Source of the DNA: Nematostella vectensis
Lineage: Eukaryota; Cnidaria; Anthozoa; Actiniaria; Edwardsiidae
Assembly: GCF_932526225.1 (NCBI RefSeq)
Contig: NC_064036.1
Coordinates: 14,439,181-14,503,180, forward strand
Length of the DNA stretch: 64,000 bases
Reading direction: 5' to 3'
Shown here: one piece after another, positions 1 through 11,999 of the stretch
Layout: every line of letters starts with the position of its first letter
Position numbering within the stretch: the stretch's first letter is position 1
Notes under the pieces: model-generated
The model's database searches: none
The model's input: the letters and a program-made list of their open reading frames with translations, nothing else
What the model was told of the DNA's origin: nothing
Made by a program: the position numbers and the translations under genes

Positions 1-3000
1 CAACATCGACATCATCTAGCAGTGGGTCACCATCTACAACATCGGCATCATCTAGCAGTGTGACACCATCTACAACATCAACATCGTCTAGCAGTGTGAC
101 ACCATCTACAACATCGACATCATCTAGCAGTGTGACACCATCTACAACATCGACAACGTCCAGCAGTGGGTCACCATCTACAACATCGACATCATCTAGC
201 AGTGTGACACCATCTACAACATCGACATCACCAAGTAGTGTGACACCATCTACAACATCGACCAGCAGTGGGTCACCATCTACAACATCGACCTCATCTA
301 GCAGTGTGACACCATCTACAACATCGACATCGTCTAGCAGTGTGACACCATCTACAACATCAACATCATCTAGCAGTGGATCACCATCTACAACATCGAC
401 ATCATCTATCAGTGGGTCACCATCTACAACATCGACATCATCTAGTAGTGTGACACCATCTACAACATCGACATCGTCCAGCAGTGGGTCACCATCTACA
501 ACATCGACATCATCTAGCAGTCCAACATCTTCTACAACATGGACATCGTCCATCAGTGTGTCACCATCTACAACATCGACATCATCTAGCAGTGGGTCAC
601 CATCTACAACAACGACATCATCTAGTAGTGTGACACCATCTACAACATCGACATTGTCCAGCAGTGGGTCACCATCTACAACATCAACATCGTCTAGCAG
701 TGTGATACCATCTACAACATCGACATCATCTAGCAGTGTGACATCATCTACAACATCGGCATCGTCCAGCAGTGGGTCACCATCTACAACATCGACATCA
801 TCTAGCAGTGTGACACCATCTACAACATCGACATCCTCTAGCAGTCCAACATCTTCCACAACATCGACATCATCTAGCAATGGGTCACCATCTACAACAT
901 CGACAACATCTAGTAGTGTGACACCATCTACAACATCGACATCGTCTAGCAGTGCGTCACCATCTACAACATCGACATCATCTAGCAGTTCAACATCTTC
1001 CACAACATCGACGTCATCCAGCAGTGTATCACCATCTACAACATCGACATCATCTAGCAGTGGGTCACCATCTACAACATCGACATCATCTAGTAGTGTG
1101 ACACCATCTACAACATCGACATCGTCCAGCAGTGGGTCACCATCTACAACATCAACATCATCTAGCAGTGGGTCACCATCTACAACATCGGCATCATCTA
1201 GCAGTGTGACACCATCTACAACATCAACATCGTCTAGCAGTGTGACACCATCTACAACATCGACATCATCTAGCAGTGTGACACCATCTACAACATCGAC
1301 ATCGTCCAGCAGTGGGTCACCATCTACAACATCGACATCATCTAGCAGTGTGACACCATCTACAACATCGACATCACCAAGTAGTGTGACACCATCTACA
1401 ACATCGACCAGCAGTGGGTCACCATCTACAACATCGACCTCATCTAGCAGTGTGACACCATCTACAACATCGACATCGTCTAGCAGTGTGACACCATCTA
1501 CAACATCAACATCATCTAGCAGTGGATCACCATCTACAACATCGACATCATCTATCAGTGGGTCACCATCTACAACATCGACATCATCTAGTAGTGTGAC
1601 ACCATCTACAACATCGACATCGTCTAGCAGTGGGTCACCATCTACAACATCGACATCATCTAGCAGTCCAACATCTTCCACAACATGGACATCGTCCATC
1701 AGTGTGTCACCATCTACAACATCGACATCATCTAGCAGTGGGTCACCATCTACAACAACGACATCATCTAGTAGTGTGACACCATCTACAACATCGACAT
1801 TGTCCAGCAGTGGGTCACCATCTACAACATCAACATCGTCTAGCAGTGTGATACCATCTACAACATCGACATCATCTAGCAGTGTGACATCATCTACAAC
1901 ATCGGCATCGTCCAGCAGTGGGTCACCATCTACAACATCGACATCATCTAGCAGTGTGACACCATCTACAACATCGACATCCTCTAGCAGTCCAACATCT
2001 TCCACAACATCGACATCATCTAGCAATGGGTCACCATCTACAACATCGACATCATCTAGTAGTGTGACACCATTTACAACATCGACATCGTCTAGCAATG
2101 GGTCACCATCTACAACATCGACATCATCTAGCAGTCCAACATCTTCCACAACATCGACATCGTCCAGCAGTGTGTCACCATCAACAACATCGACATTGTC
2201 CAGCAGTGGGTCACCATCTACAACATCGACATTATCTAGCAGTGGGTTACCATCTACAACATCGACATCGCCCAGCAGTGGGTCACCATCTACAACATCA
2301 ACATCGTCTAGCAGTGTGACACCATCTACAACATCGACATCATCTAGCAGTGTGACACCATCTACAACATCGACATCGTTCAGCAGTGGGTCACCATCTA
2401 CAACATCGACATCATCTAGCAGTGTGACACCATCTACAACATCGACATCCTCTAGCAGTGTGTTACGATCTACAACATCGACATCATCTAGCAGTAGGTC
2501 ACCATCTACAACATCGACATCATCTAGTAGTGTGACACCATCTACAACATCGACATCGTCTAGCAGTGCGTCACCATCTACAACATCGACATCATCTAGC
2601 AGTTCAACATCTTCCACAACATCGACGTCATCCAGCAGTGTATCACCATCTACAACATCGACATCATCTAGCAGTGGGTCACCATCTACAACATCGACAT
2701 CATCTAGTAGTGTGACACCATCTACAACATCGACATCGTCCAGCAGTGGGTCACCATCTACAACATCGACATCATCTAGCAGTGTGACACCATCTACAAC
2801 ATCGACATCATCTAGCAGTGGGTCACCATCTACAACATCGACCTCATCTAGCAGTGTGACACCATCTGCAACATCAACATCGTCTAGCAGTGTGACATCA
2901 TCTACAACATCAACATCATCTAGCAGTGGGTCACCATCTACAACATCGACATTATCTAGCAGTGTGACACCATCTACAACATCAAAATCGTCTAGCAGTG

Positions 3001-3066
3001 TGACACCATCTACAACATCGACATCCTCTAGCAGTCCAATATCTTCCACAACAGCGACATCATCTA
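1..3066 (+). repeat. 36-bp coding minisatellite (PTS mucin domain) of the first gene
   Basis: The repeat encodes a 12-residue unit such as SSSSVTPSTTST, with variants at the V-T-P positions (GSP, PTS, VSP, SSTS). Nearly every residue is Ser, Thr or Pro, the hallmark of dense mucin-type O-glycosylation. The frame is open from the window edge, so the array starts further left. A two-residue-shorter unit and the rare TTWTSSIS unit recur 1,146 bp apart (GGACATCG at 541 and 1687), showing a higher-order repeat of 32 units. The exon probably ends at the donor A|GTAATG (3066/3067), which gives phase 1 to match the next acceptor. The frame itself stays open to 3,110 into a T-rich stretch that is probably intron. 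Confidence 0.8.
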
Positions 3067-6000
3067 GTAATGTGTATTTTTTTTTGTTGTATTATTTTTT
3101 TTTGCATTAGGATAGTGTCCTTTCATATATTTATGTTTTTGATTCTCAATTCAATACCATTTGTAGACAAAGAAATTTGCTGCTTCCATTTTGGTTCATT
3201 GAAAGGGTATAGATTCTAAAGAATTTTCCTTTGGTTTTATTGCTTAAACAAGCGAAATACTTTCAGGTATCTGAATTGTCTTGTAAATTGCTCTCATTTC
3301 AGTTTCGACCTCATCAGCAACTCCTACTACAGAACCTACTACAGTACCCCGTGAGTAATAAATAGTTTTTTTCAACCTTATAGTTTTCATGATAGTCATT
3401 TTACGGTTAGACCGTGATCAAACATGTAAACCTCCCCCACCCAATATTTTCAAAAATTATAAGGGAATGACCAAAAGGAGTATTTTCTTAATAAAGAATG
3501 AGGTCTGAATAATGTCTGCTACAGCACTGTATATCCAGTCGTTTTAACAGAGCTATTGAAATTATCCTACATACGTTTCAGCATCGTTTGCCATCTCTCG
3601 AGAACGTCTTTTCTACAATTTCCATATATTCGGTCACAATCGTTCACTGGTGTTTATGAATTTTTTTTGTGGAGATTAATTTGAAAATTTCATTAGCAGA
3701 ACCAGGTTTTTTAAAGAATAATTCAATCTCTATCTAACCTGAGTATCAGGCCCACCTGTGTTTCTATCGCGCCGGCGAGAAACAAGACAAGCGCCTGATA
3801 CTAGTACTGTTCAGATCGCATGTTTTAATACCGGATTCCGGCATGGCTCCTGATTGGTAAAAAAAAACGGTACACGAATGGGACGCGCTGATTGGTTTAG
3901 CTATATATAGTACCTTAGCCCATCGACTGCTTGTTCCCAGAGTAATGGCGGACACCAAAAAGTGCTTTTGACCTTGCGTTAGCAGGCATTTTCTTCGGAA
4001 AAATTCCGCCTGATACTCAGGTTAGATGTTCAAATGTTCAAGACCGGTCATTGCGTGTGTTTATTTCTCATTGGTATCGTTTTTCGAAGCGAAGATCTAC
4101 TAGTTATATCAAAGGCGCTGGATGTCATAGAAGCTGCTTAATACTACAGACATCATTAGTCGTAGCTATAAAGTTTTTAGACAGACCAGGCGCCGAAAAT
4201 TCGAGAAATTTGTCTGTTAGAGAACGAAGAATGCTTGGGATTGTTTGCGGCACTTCCCGAGAGTTGTTGATTGAGTGAGCTTATCAAATAATGGCATTTG
4301 TCTTTAAGCAGCGGTTAGTCTATTTAGACATAAATGCTGTTTATAATTTGATTTGGGCATTTGATTGTGCCACTGCGTGAGTCATTTGAAAATTGACAGC
4401 CGACGTATTTTGACAGTGGCCTGAAAAGGGGCGGCAGGAGTCGCGTCTAGTATTTGTGTCAGGCGTACTTTCATTTTTCCTCTCCGACTTTTGAAAAATA
4501 AAACCGCCCGATACTCCGGCTAATCTCTACCAAAGTCTACGGTCCAAAGTCTCCCTCAATTTGAACCCCTGGATCAACTGATTTGACATGAAAAGTGTGC
4601 TTTGAATGTATATAATAAGATAAAATATTATTCTAGAATTCAAGGACTGTGTACGTTATGTTGTACCCTGATTCAACATTTCTTACAGCAAAACTTGTGG
4701 TCACCGTCCAATTCGAAATAAGGGTTATGATAACATGGGAAGTAGAATACACAGAAGAACTGAGATGTTTATGGAGATTGCAAGCCCTTATAGATTTGGT
4801 GAGTGCAAATTAATTCGGAATGTTCATTTGATATTAATCCCTGGCCAGGTGAAGAGCTCTACGTGTAAAGAGCACATTTATATTCGTGTTTTATGTTAAT
4901 TTGAGATCGCGATGAACTTTTAAGTTAAATTTTATGTTTAAAAACATTACTCTCAACTAAGTTTAGAAATGCATATTGATATCATATTTTTGAAAATATA
5001 GTTATTAGATGGAAGACGTAAAGGCAGAAGAAGAGCCTGGGGTAGACTTAAAAGACTGATATGCAGGTAAGTCTAGATCTTCCCTGAGAAGACTCTTCCC
5101 CTTTCGAGGTTCATGCTGCAACCCACCTCCCCCCCCCCCCCCCCCACCCCATCTCCTTTAAAAAGTCTGGTCCCCCTACACAAGATGCATGAGCTCAGTA
5201 GCGGATTGTGTGACAGAGGTCAAAACAACTTCACAGAGGACTACTATAGTCGTACGAAGCACAGCCGTTCTCATTGTTTTGTTACATTTTTTCTGCTTTT
5301 TCAAAGACGTATCAGACATTTGTTCTGCTGTTAAAAGGTAGTTGTATTCGTGTTTTTAAGGAGAGGCAGTGTCATAGCAGATCTTCAAGTAGCCGTGAAT
5401 ACAACCGATGACCCAAATGCAGGTCAAGCGTTTGTATCAGATGTGCAAGAGCAAGTGCAGAGCGGTTCACTCGGCAACTTCACTCTAGATGCGAATCATC
5501 CACTAGGAGCAAAACTCACAACAACAAGTAAGTTTAGAAGGCTATACTCTTGAGTGGTATAAACATGTTCAGTACACAGGGCCGTAGCATGGGGTGGGGC
5601 GCGGGACGTACGACAAGTATTGCCATGGAAACACAAGTGTATGTCTTTTGTTGGCACTGTTCTGGCATTCTTGCATCGAACCAGTAGAAATCAAACAGTA
5701 AAACACAGAACGATGTTGTCTTTCTTGCCTTCTCTCAATGATCAGCTGATGAACGTTTTTCGAATCTTCCCTACGGAAAAACGAGCTTGAAAATCGGAAG
5801 AACGATCTTGTCTTCGGAAGAGCGATCTTGTCTATGGAAAAACAAGCTTTTCTTTGGAAGAACAATCTTGACTTTGAAGGAACGATCTTTAAAATCAGAA
5901 ATTGTTCCTAGCAGAAACTTGATAGCGTTCTGCATAATTTCTACGATACGATATTTTTCGTTCATAGCGTGACACGGAAATTTTTTCCGTGGCCACGAAA

Positions 6001-9000
6001 GGAAAATCCGTGGGCACAAGAGCCGTTTAAAAAAACTTAAAAAGCCGTTGACACGGCCGTCTGGATTCCGTGTCAACGAATCAAACACACGGGTCGCGAG
6101 TCGTAGATTTCAGTCGTATGCAAACAAGTCCAGGTGTCACAGTCTTGACGTACCTGACGTCATAAAGGCGCCGCAAACACCGAAGTCGGTATCGAACATC
6201 CACTGATCATGGCCGCTCTAGTGAAATCTCGCAGATTTCATAATGCCTCATAATTCGAGGATTTATTTGGTTTGTGTTATGTGTGGATATGTACGATAAT
6301 GCGTAAATAAGGGTGAAAGTTGTGTCATAAACAAGTGGCGGTTTCGGCCTTTCTTGTTGACAAACAAGAAACCTAGAAGTCGGTATCAAACATTCACTGA
6401 TCAGGCCGCTCTAATAAATCGCACAGAAATAAATCAGAAATGCCTATTCCTTAAAATTCAGCGATGTAGTTGATGTATGTTATGTGTGGATATGTACGAT
6501 AATGCGTAAATAAGGGCGAAAGTTGTTGTGTCGTAAACTTGTGGCGTTTTCGGCTTGTTAGACAAACAAGAAACTCCAAAGTCGATCAAACATTCACTGA
6601 TCATGGCCGCTCTAGTGAAATCGTACAGAAAAAAATCAGAAATACTTATTCCTTATAACTCAGGAATTCATTTAATTATACATTTCACCCAGCTTGCTTT
6701 TATTTCAAAATAGGTCATACGCTCTAAAATAACAACTAATCGACGTGAATTGAATGCCAGATGAATTTGTTACTTTACAAATATAGATATACACGATATG
6801 GTTTGATTTGAATGCGCCGATGGTTTTATGTTTGATATAAAGGGAGTAGATTATCCATTGTTTTAATCTCAACGTTGTCATGGGAATGCGAAAAATTAGC
6901 ATAGCGTCAGCATTTTTGTCGAACGTCGGAATCGACTATACTTAGATATCGATAAACTAAGCTTTATTATCTAGTATGCTCACTTATTCTCTGGCAATCG
7001 ATGTGTTTATCTATGGAAGAAGGAGGAGGAACGGTGATAAACAGCGATAAAGAGTTGGCTGTAGTTTTTAAATTGATATTTACTCACTTCCCGCGATTTA
7101 AGGGACTAATGTATGGTCAAACGTAACGCAGAGGCTTTAACGTCCAGGGATCCCGAGAACGTGATCATTAAACAGTTTCGGAGTTTAATGATAAAAGACT
7201 TGGAGTTTTAAGAATTTTAAGAGCTAAATGATAAATAAAGATCCTCATTGACCTTTATTAAAAATCTTTACGGCCTATCATCCGATGTCGACGATGTATA
7301 CTTGATTGTCTGCAATCCTCCGTACGACTTAAAAGCCGTGGACTTGAGTGTTGTATACCGTTTATAAAAATACTGAAAGCCGTGGGCTAAGATTGCGCAA
7401 CCCGTGTCCACGTAAAGAAAATCCGTTGACACGGAAAAAAAATTCCGTGGACACGGAGAAAGATTCCGTGGCCACGGAAAAAATCCCGTGGGCACGGAGA
7501 AAGATTCCGTGGCCACGGAAAAAAATCCCGTGGACACAGAGAAAGATTCCGTGGCCACGGAAAAAATTCCGTGGACACGGAAAAAGATTCCGTGGCCACG
7601 GAAAAAAATCCCGTGGACACAGAGAAAGATTCCGTGGCCACGGAAAAAATCCCGTGGACACGGAGAAAGATTCCGTGGCCACGGAAAAAATTCCGTGGAC
7701 ACGGAGAAAGATTCCGTGGCCACGGAAAAAACCCCGTGGACACGGAGAAAGATTCCGTGGCCACGGAAAAAATTCCGTGGACACGGAGAAAGATTCCGTG
7801 GCCACGGAAAAAAATCCCGTGGACACAGAGAAAGATTCCGTGGCCACGGAAAAAAATCCCGTGGACACAGAGAAAGATTCCGTGGACACGGAGAAAGATT
7901 CCGTGGCCACGGAAAAAAATCCGTGGACACGGAGAAAGATTCCGTGGCAACGGAAAAAAAAACCCGTGGACACGGAGAAAGATTCCGTGGCCACGGAAAA
8001 AAAACCCGTGGACACGGAGAAAGATTCCGTGGCCACGGAAAAAATCCCGTGGACACGGAGAAAGATTCCGTGGCCACGGAAAAAATCCCGTGGACACAGA
8101 AAAAGATTCCGTTTAATACCCGTTTGTTTTTGGCGTTTACACGGAAAACCTAAGTGTACGTTTCCCATGGACGGTCACATATATTGCACCCTTCTTTTGT
8201 GAAGTTAGACTAATCAGCAAAACTCATGTTAACTGTTTGTTGTTTACTAGCTGTCATCGGGGATCCTACCTCTACCACGCCTACCAACAAATCAAACGTC
8301 GATGGTGAGTAAAGAATTTTATCCCAACTTTTCCACGTGTACGGTGCTGTCTCTGACAGTCTGTCTAGTCAGAGTACGGTTCTTTTACACGAAGATTTAA
8401 CGAATGATTGTCGAGCCCTAGCCTCTCGGTCTAGTACCGGAAGCCCTCGGACTATAAACGTTTTTACCCAAGCGTATCAATCCGATTCCCAAATTTTTAG
8501 ATGTTTTTCAAAGTGCCGGATAAATTTTGCTCAGTCTTTGTCTTTTTTCGAAGAGAGGCAAAGCTTCAACGATGTGTATGTCAGGTATTTTTAATATTTG
8601 TTAAAACAAATCTATAATAATATTTTATTGAAATTTCATAATTATTTATTAAAACCATTCATAAACTTTGGAATTATAATTTGGTTTCCACTTTCTTTGA
8701 GAGAGCTCTAACGAATAAAAGATTACCAGCTCCAATAAACCTTTGGGGGATGGCCGGGAAGTGTGTTGATTGCAAAACATCTTACATTAGTTACCACCTG
8801 ATGAAGAAAATTGAAGTATATTATTTGATTTGTTTTAGACATGACCTTAATCTTGCTGATCTTGCTGAGCGTGTTCATCGGTGTATTGGTGCTTGCCTTA
8901 CACACCGGGCACAAAACACTCCAAAAGCGGCAGGGTTTTTCGTGTCAAATCTCCATCTTGGACGGGGCACGTTTTCAGAGGACTGGTGCCGAATTTACGA

Positions 9001-9038
9001 ATCTAGCTCGTAGGATTTTCGCTAGCTTCGGAAAATAA
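1..9038 (+). CDS. Membrane-anchored PTS-repeat/SEA-domain mucin-like gene, 5' end outside window
   Basis: Proposed exons, joined by GT-AG introns with compatible phases: <1-3066, 3303-3350, 4689-4798, 5002-5066, 5361-5527, 8251-8304, 8839-9038 (TAA). The product would be an extracellular Ser/Thr/Pro tandem-repeat domain of at least 1,020 residues, a short STP linker, one SEA domain, a second short TP-rich linker, one transmembrane helix and a roughly 45-residue cytoplasmic tail. This is the order of membrane-tethered mucins, which act at the cell surface as glycocalyx or mucus scaffolds. Phases run 1-1-0-2-1-1 and every junction keeps the frame, which supports the model. The 5' end and signal peptide lie left of the window. 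No AATAAA is obvious in the 400 bases after the stop. Splice sites are read by eye without transcript support. A second gene of the same architecture starts at 45,522. Confidence 0.68.
3303..3350 (+). CDS. Small Ser/Thr/Pro linker exon
   Basis: A 48-nt segment lies between a TTTCAG acceptor and a GTGAGT donor. It reads STSSATPTTEPTTVP in the phase needed by the PTS exon before it and the SEA exon after it, so both ends are phase 1. The composition fits the end of a mucin stalk. It is too short to recognise by itself; confidence rests on splice signals, phase and composition. Confidence 0.6.
3732..4027. mobile_element. MITE-like element with about 18-20 bp terminal inverted repeats
   Basis: The left end reads CTAACCTGAGTATCAGGC and the right end is its exact reverse complement, GCCTGATACTCAGGTTAG, about 290 bp apart in an intron of the first gene. 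The flanking AT on each side could be part of the repeat or a 2-bp target duplication. No coding capacity was seen. A diverged third end (CCCGATACTCCGGCTAATCT) lies at about 4,507-4,526, so a larger or second related copy may cover 4,028-4,526. The superfamily was not determined. Confidence 0.6.
4689..5527 (+). CDS. SEA domain of the first gene, three exons
   Basis: Exons 4689-4798, 5002-5066 and 5361-5527 match the three-exon layout of the clearer SEA modules at 52,271 and 57,710 (phases 1-0-2-1). The last exon gives RRGSVIADLQVAV, then a helix-rich segment and GSLGNFTLDANHPLGAKL, which aligns with LPGSVIANMEVAV...GSIGNFTVDSNYPLGANI of the second gene. The G-S-V-I/V strand is where autoproteolytic SEA domains cleave (G|S), so self-cleavage is possible. 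The middle exon is 65 nt rather than 44 and is unusually basic (RRKGRRR). The first exon is also diverged, so this domain has drifted or the middle acceptor is misplaced. One Cys in the first exon and one just before the GSV strand are shared with the other copies. Confidence 0.65.
5771..5900. repeat. Short tandem repeats, roughly 30-bp unit
   Basis: About four degenerate copies of a unit like GGAAGAACGATCTTGTCTT, with spacing of roughly 25-33 bp, lie in the intron. The sequence is open on both strands because of the repeat; no protein is proposed. Confidence 0.5.
6182..6640. repeat. Imperfect tandem repeat, unit about 195-205 bp
   Basis: The segment starting GAAGTCGGTATC, then ACATCCACTGATCATGGCC, recurs at about 6,376 and 6,580. 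Internal landmarks such as GTGTGGATATGTACGATAAT and AAACAAGAAAC are shared by copies 1 and 2. This gives about 2.3 diverged copies. It may be part of a decayed mobile element; no terminal repeats were identified. Confidence 0.55.
7405..8115. repeat. Palindromic CCGTGGCCACGG minisatellite, about 42-bp unit
   Basis: About 16 tandem units alternate GATTCCGTGGCCACGG with AAAAAATCCCGTGGACACGG plus an AGAAA spacer. CCGTGGCCACGG is a perfect 12-bp palindrome, so each unit can pair with itself and its neighbours. All six frames are largely open, producing long false ORFs on both strands. Degenerate versions occur at about 5,970-6,075 and at 62,795-62,885, upstream of a SEA exon of the second gene. 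Confidence 0.85.
8251..8304 (+). CDS. Short TP-rich linker exon before the membrane exon
   Basis: A 54-nt segment after TTTACTAG and before GGTGAGT reads TVIGDPTSTTPTNKSNVD in phase 1-1, matching the SEA exon before and the transmembrane exon after. It contains one N-glycosylation sequon (NKS). It is supported by phase and composition only. Confidence 0.55.
8839..9038 (+). CDS. Transmembrane and cytoplasmic-tail exon, gene end
   Basis: After the acceptor TGTTTTAG the frame reads D-M-T and then the 18-residue hydrophobic helix LILLILLSVFIGVLVLAL. A basic stop-transfer sequence follows (HTGHKTLQKR), and then about 45 residues without a recognised domain to TAA at 9,036-9,038. The acceptor phase (1) fits the linker exon. 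Placing a single helix downstream of a SEA domain is typical of tethered mucins, so this exon anchors the product. The unrelated open frame at 8,337-8,594 lies in the preceding intron. Confidence 0.65.
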
Positions 9039-9170
9039 GATCGGATGGCGGAAAAGCACAGACGGAAGAACAAGGTTTGATTTGGTATCAAACGGCCAGA
9101 ATTTCGCGTGGTTCCTGCGCCTATTCTTCAAAGGGATACGGTCTTTCCGCGACTTGTCCCAAAATGTCTT

Positions 9171-9388
9171 GAATGCAGCTATTTTGAGTCCCGATTTAAT
9201 TTTTACGTCAAAAGAATTTATTGAAAATCAGCAGTGTAGTCCGATTCTTGAATCCCTGAATGTCTTCGCTATGATTTTGGAATGCAGCTATTTTGAGTCC
9301 CGATTTAATTTTTACGTCAAAAGAATTTATTGAAAATCAGCAGTGTAGTCCGATTCTTGAATCCCTGAATGTCTTCGCTATGATTTTG
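9171..9388. repeat. 109-bp tandem duplication
   Basis: The block beginning GAATGCAGCTATTTTGAG at 9,171 repeats at 9,280 with essentially no differences, so the duplication is recent. It lies just downstream of the first gene's stop. The open frame across it is a by-product. Confidence 0.85.
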
Positions 9389-9464
9389 GTTTTGTAGATT
9401 TCTCCTCTGTTCTCGCGCGATTATTTTTGAAACCTCACTCTAATTTTCAAGTTTAATTGTGAAT

Positions 9465-9645
9465 ATGCCAAAGAGGTTCACTCTCGGAGAGTAAATGCGA
9501 GAGGCTAAATTAAAGTGACAGAATGTGATCGACTCTTCACGAGAACTGCAGGACCTGGAGGATGAGTTTTCTTCCCTTCAGCAAAGCATCGCTGAGAAGA
9601 AACTTGAAAGCGAAGCGAGAAAAGCTGAGAAGGCTTAGCAGAAAG
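9465..9645 (+). pseudogene. Possible decayed coding exon (coiled-coil-like)
   Basis: The frame from ATG at 9,465 gives a start like MPKRFTLGE, then TAA, TGA and TAG stops within an otherwise protein-like, charged, helix-prone stretch (SRELQDLEDEFSSLQQS, then IAEKKLESEARKAEKA). A GGTATTT donor-like site follows. It may be a remnant of a transposon or gene exon. The family was not recognised, and chance is possible. Confidence 0.3.
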
Positions 9646-11995
9646 GTATTTATAAAGAACCATATAAAATGTGTTTACATATAATACTCATTTTGTAGAA
9701 ATGCAGTGCTTATAGAAAAGGAATCGAAAGGAAAGGACATATTTGTTTTAGCCAGACTTTCGCATTATTTTACGCTATTGTGTTATTTGAGAGGGGTGAT
9801 TTATTGAGTTATAAATTATAGTCAAATTGTTGGTTCTTTTAGATCGATAGATCGTTTCGTCAAAGAAATAACACATGGAATAGAACTCAAAACCTCGGCG
9901 CGCGCGTTGCTATGGTAGCTTATAAACAATAATTATTCTTTGTTGTGAAAGTATTTTCAGTTTGAACAGCGCTTCAGTTTATTGTATTCTTGGATAAACT
10001 TGTTCTTAACGAAACTCAAGTGAAACCAAATATGAATCATTTAAGTTACATCAGAAAACTTAGTCAAATCAAAATAGTTAAGTAAGACTTAGTACTTAAT
10101 TGGATTCTAAATTCTGAGTTCTTCCAAACAGATGACTTGTAGTTTCATGTTGGTCTAATTATGATCTTTGTTTGTTTGTTTCATATTTGATGGCTACATG
10201 GATATTCTCTTCAGATTAGTGATATCCTCAATAGAAAATAGATAGCAGTAATTAGTTTATTATATTATTAGGCTATTATATTTAAATGTAATCAATAACC
10301 TTACTCTGCATAGCAGTTAAAAATAGGTAGGTAGATTCAGACAGTCGTATGGAAGGTAACAGTCAGGAAGGAGGCAGTCAGAAGGGGCTTTTAAATGGAA
10401 ATGCAGTGTCTATGAGGAGGATGAATCCGACATGCTTCACTGAGGGAGGGGTCATGCTACCTGCTATAGAGATGCTATAGTGATGTGCAAGCTTTAAAAT
10501 ATCTTAGGGGTAAGAATTACTGTTGACTACACCCAAAGTGCTGTCACTTAGGGTTACACTACTAACGTTTACATGTTTCCATTATTTCTCTGTTGTTTTT
10601 TATCTTGCCTTCACATACATTCAGAACATGTTTGATGTACACACACTTTGTGTACATGATATAAATGTTGCATCCAAACATTCCTAAGGTATGTAATACT
10701 GTAAAAAATAGCATGTTTGATGTACTCTGAGGTGGATTGTCTCCTTAAAAAGGTGAGTAAAAAGATGTAAGAGGCTAATTTGATAGAAAAAAAAAGAATC
10801 TATTTGTAAGCATCCAATGGTTAAATGATTTTTTTATGAATGATAGACTTTGATAGGTGATGAAATATTTTTTTAAATAAAATGTTTGATTTTCTATTAT
10901 CTTTATTGAACTTTTCTTTTGTAAATTATCTTATGGCAGCCTAAGACAGAGTTGGTATACTTTCTTCTTATCTCATTATCTTTACAAATGCTAAATGCAG
11001 ATCTCTTATGTTATACAATTACAAATTACAGCAAATAAAAAAAAAGACATATTTGTATGTTAATTTTGGAATACATTTGATAAATATATTATTTCAAATC
11101 ATCAGCAACTCTTTTTTTATGAATAAGAACATTGTTATTGTGATGCAGTGAGGTCTATGATAAACTTGAACACAGTATTTCAATGATGCAAAATCTGGGT
11201 TTAGAAAAGTTGTTTGGAAGTAAAGCTGTCCACTCACAAGAGTGCATGTTGGCAGAGCATTTACTGTATTGTGTTCTTACATAAAAAGTATGATTGATCT
11301 GCTTTCGGCATAAAATAAAGTGGCTACCTAATGCAGGTTCATAAGAAATGTAAGGAAACTGGAATTGTATATCCCTTAGTAAATATGTAATGTATATACT
11401 AGAATCAGGGAAGAAATAAACAACATTCGTCTATGGTACTAAAATTAAAATACTTTAATATATTGGTAAATTATTCTTTATTGAGGTTTTCAAAATCCCA
11501 TGCAACAAAATGTTGCAAATATTCACACATATTTTTTGTATATACTGTACAAAGTGATCTATACTGTCTGAAAATAATAGTTATGTAATATTTGAATTCT
11601 GAGGCATAATACTGTAATGCTGATATATTTATATATATTCTGATATATCCATAACTATTAATTCTTGCCAATATTTATTCTGTCACACAACAGTTTTTTG
11701 ACATTCATTGCTTAAAATAATTAAGGATTTAGCAAAAAAGTAAAAATTTATTTGAAAAATATTTATTTAATCTTACTTCAATTTTAGAAGTGCTCGTGCC
11801 TTTTATGGTAATAGAGACCATTTAATAAATACTTTATTCATAAGATAATAAATAATATAAGATTATCATATCAATTTATAAATATATATATTTACAATAT
11901 TTATTGAATTGTTACATATTTTGTAACCTCTATTTCTGAAATAAATCTTGCAATTTCATACTTCTGCCAGATATTTTATATTAATATAGATATAC
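9646..11995. other. AT-rich non-coding stretch, nothing recognised
   Basis: About 2.3 kb of A+T-rich sequence with many stops on both strands. No open frame longer than about 66 codons, RNA gene, terminal repeat or array was seen. Confidence 0.5.
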
Positions 11996-11999
11996 TTAA

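Larger units (their letters stand above)
5528..8250 (+). other. Repeat-filled 2.7-kb intron of the first gene
   Basis: This intron separates the last SEA exon from the linker exon. No gene is seen. It holds a roughly 30-bp repeat cluster (5,771-5,900), a patch of CCGTGG-type repeat at about 5,970-6,075, a roughly 200-bp imperfect tandem repeat (6,182-6,640) and a dense CCGTGGCCACGG minisatellite (7,405-8,115). Open frames of up to 284 codons on both strands over the last array are by-products of stop-free repeats. Confidence 0.6.

Noticed and set aside
60..3110. Frame starting at 60 read as a complete 1,016-residue gene
   Set aside because: The repeat frame is open to the window edge, and the 3' end past 3,066 runs into a T-rich sequence after a donor site.
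7268..8202. Five overlapping frames of 181-284 codons on both strands
   Set aside because: All lie on the CCGTGGCCACGG array, whose units lack stops in most frames; repetitive low-complexity translation in an intron.
8337..8594. 85-codon frame between the linker and transmembrane exons
   Set aside because: Lies in an intron, wrong phase for the gene model and no protein-like features.
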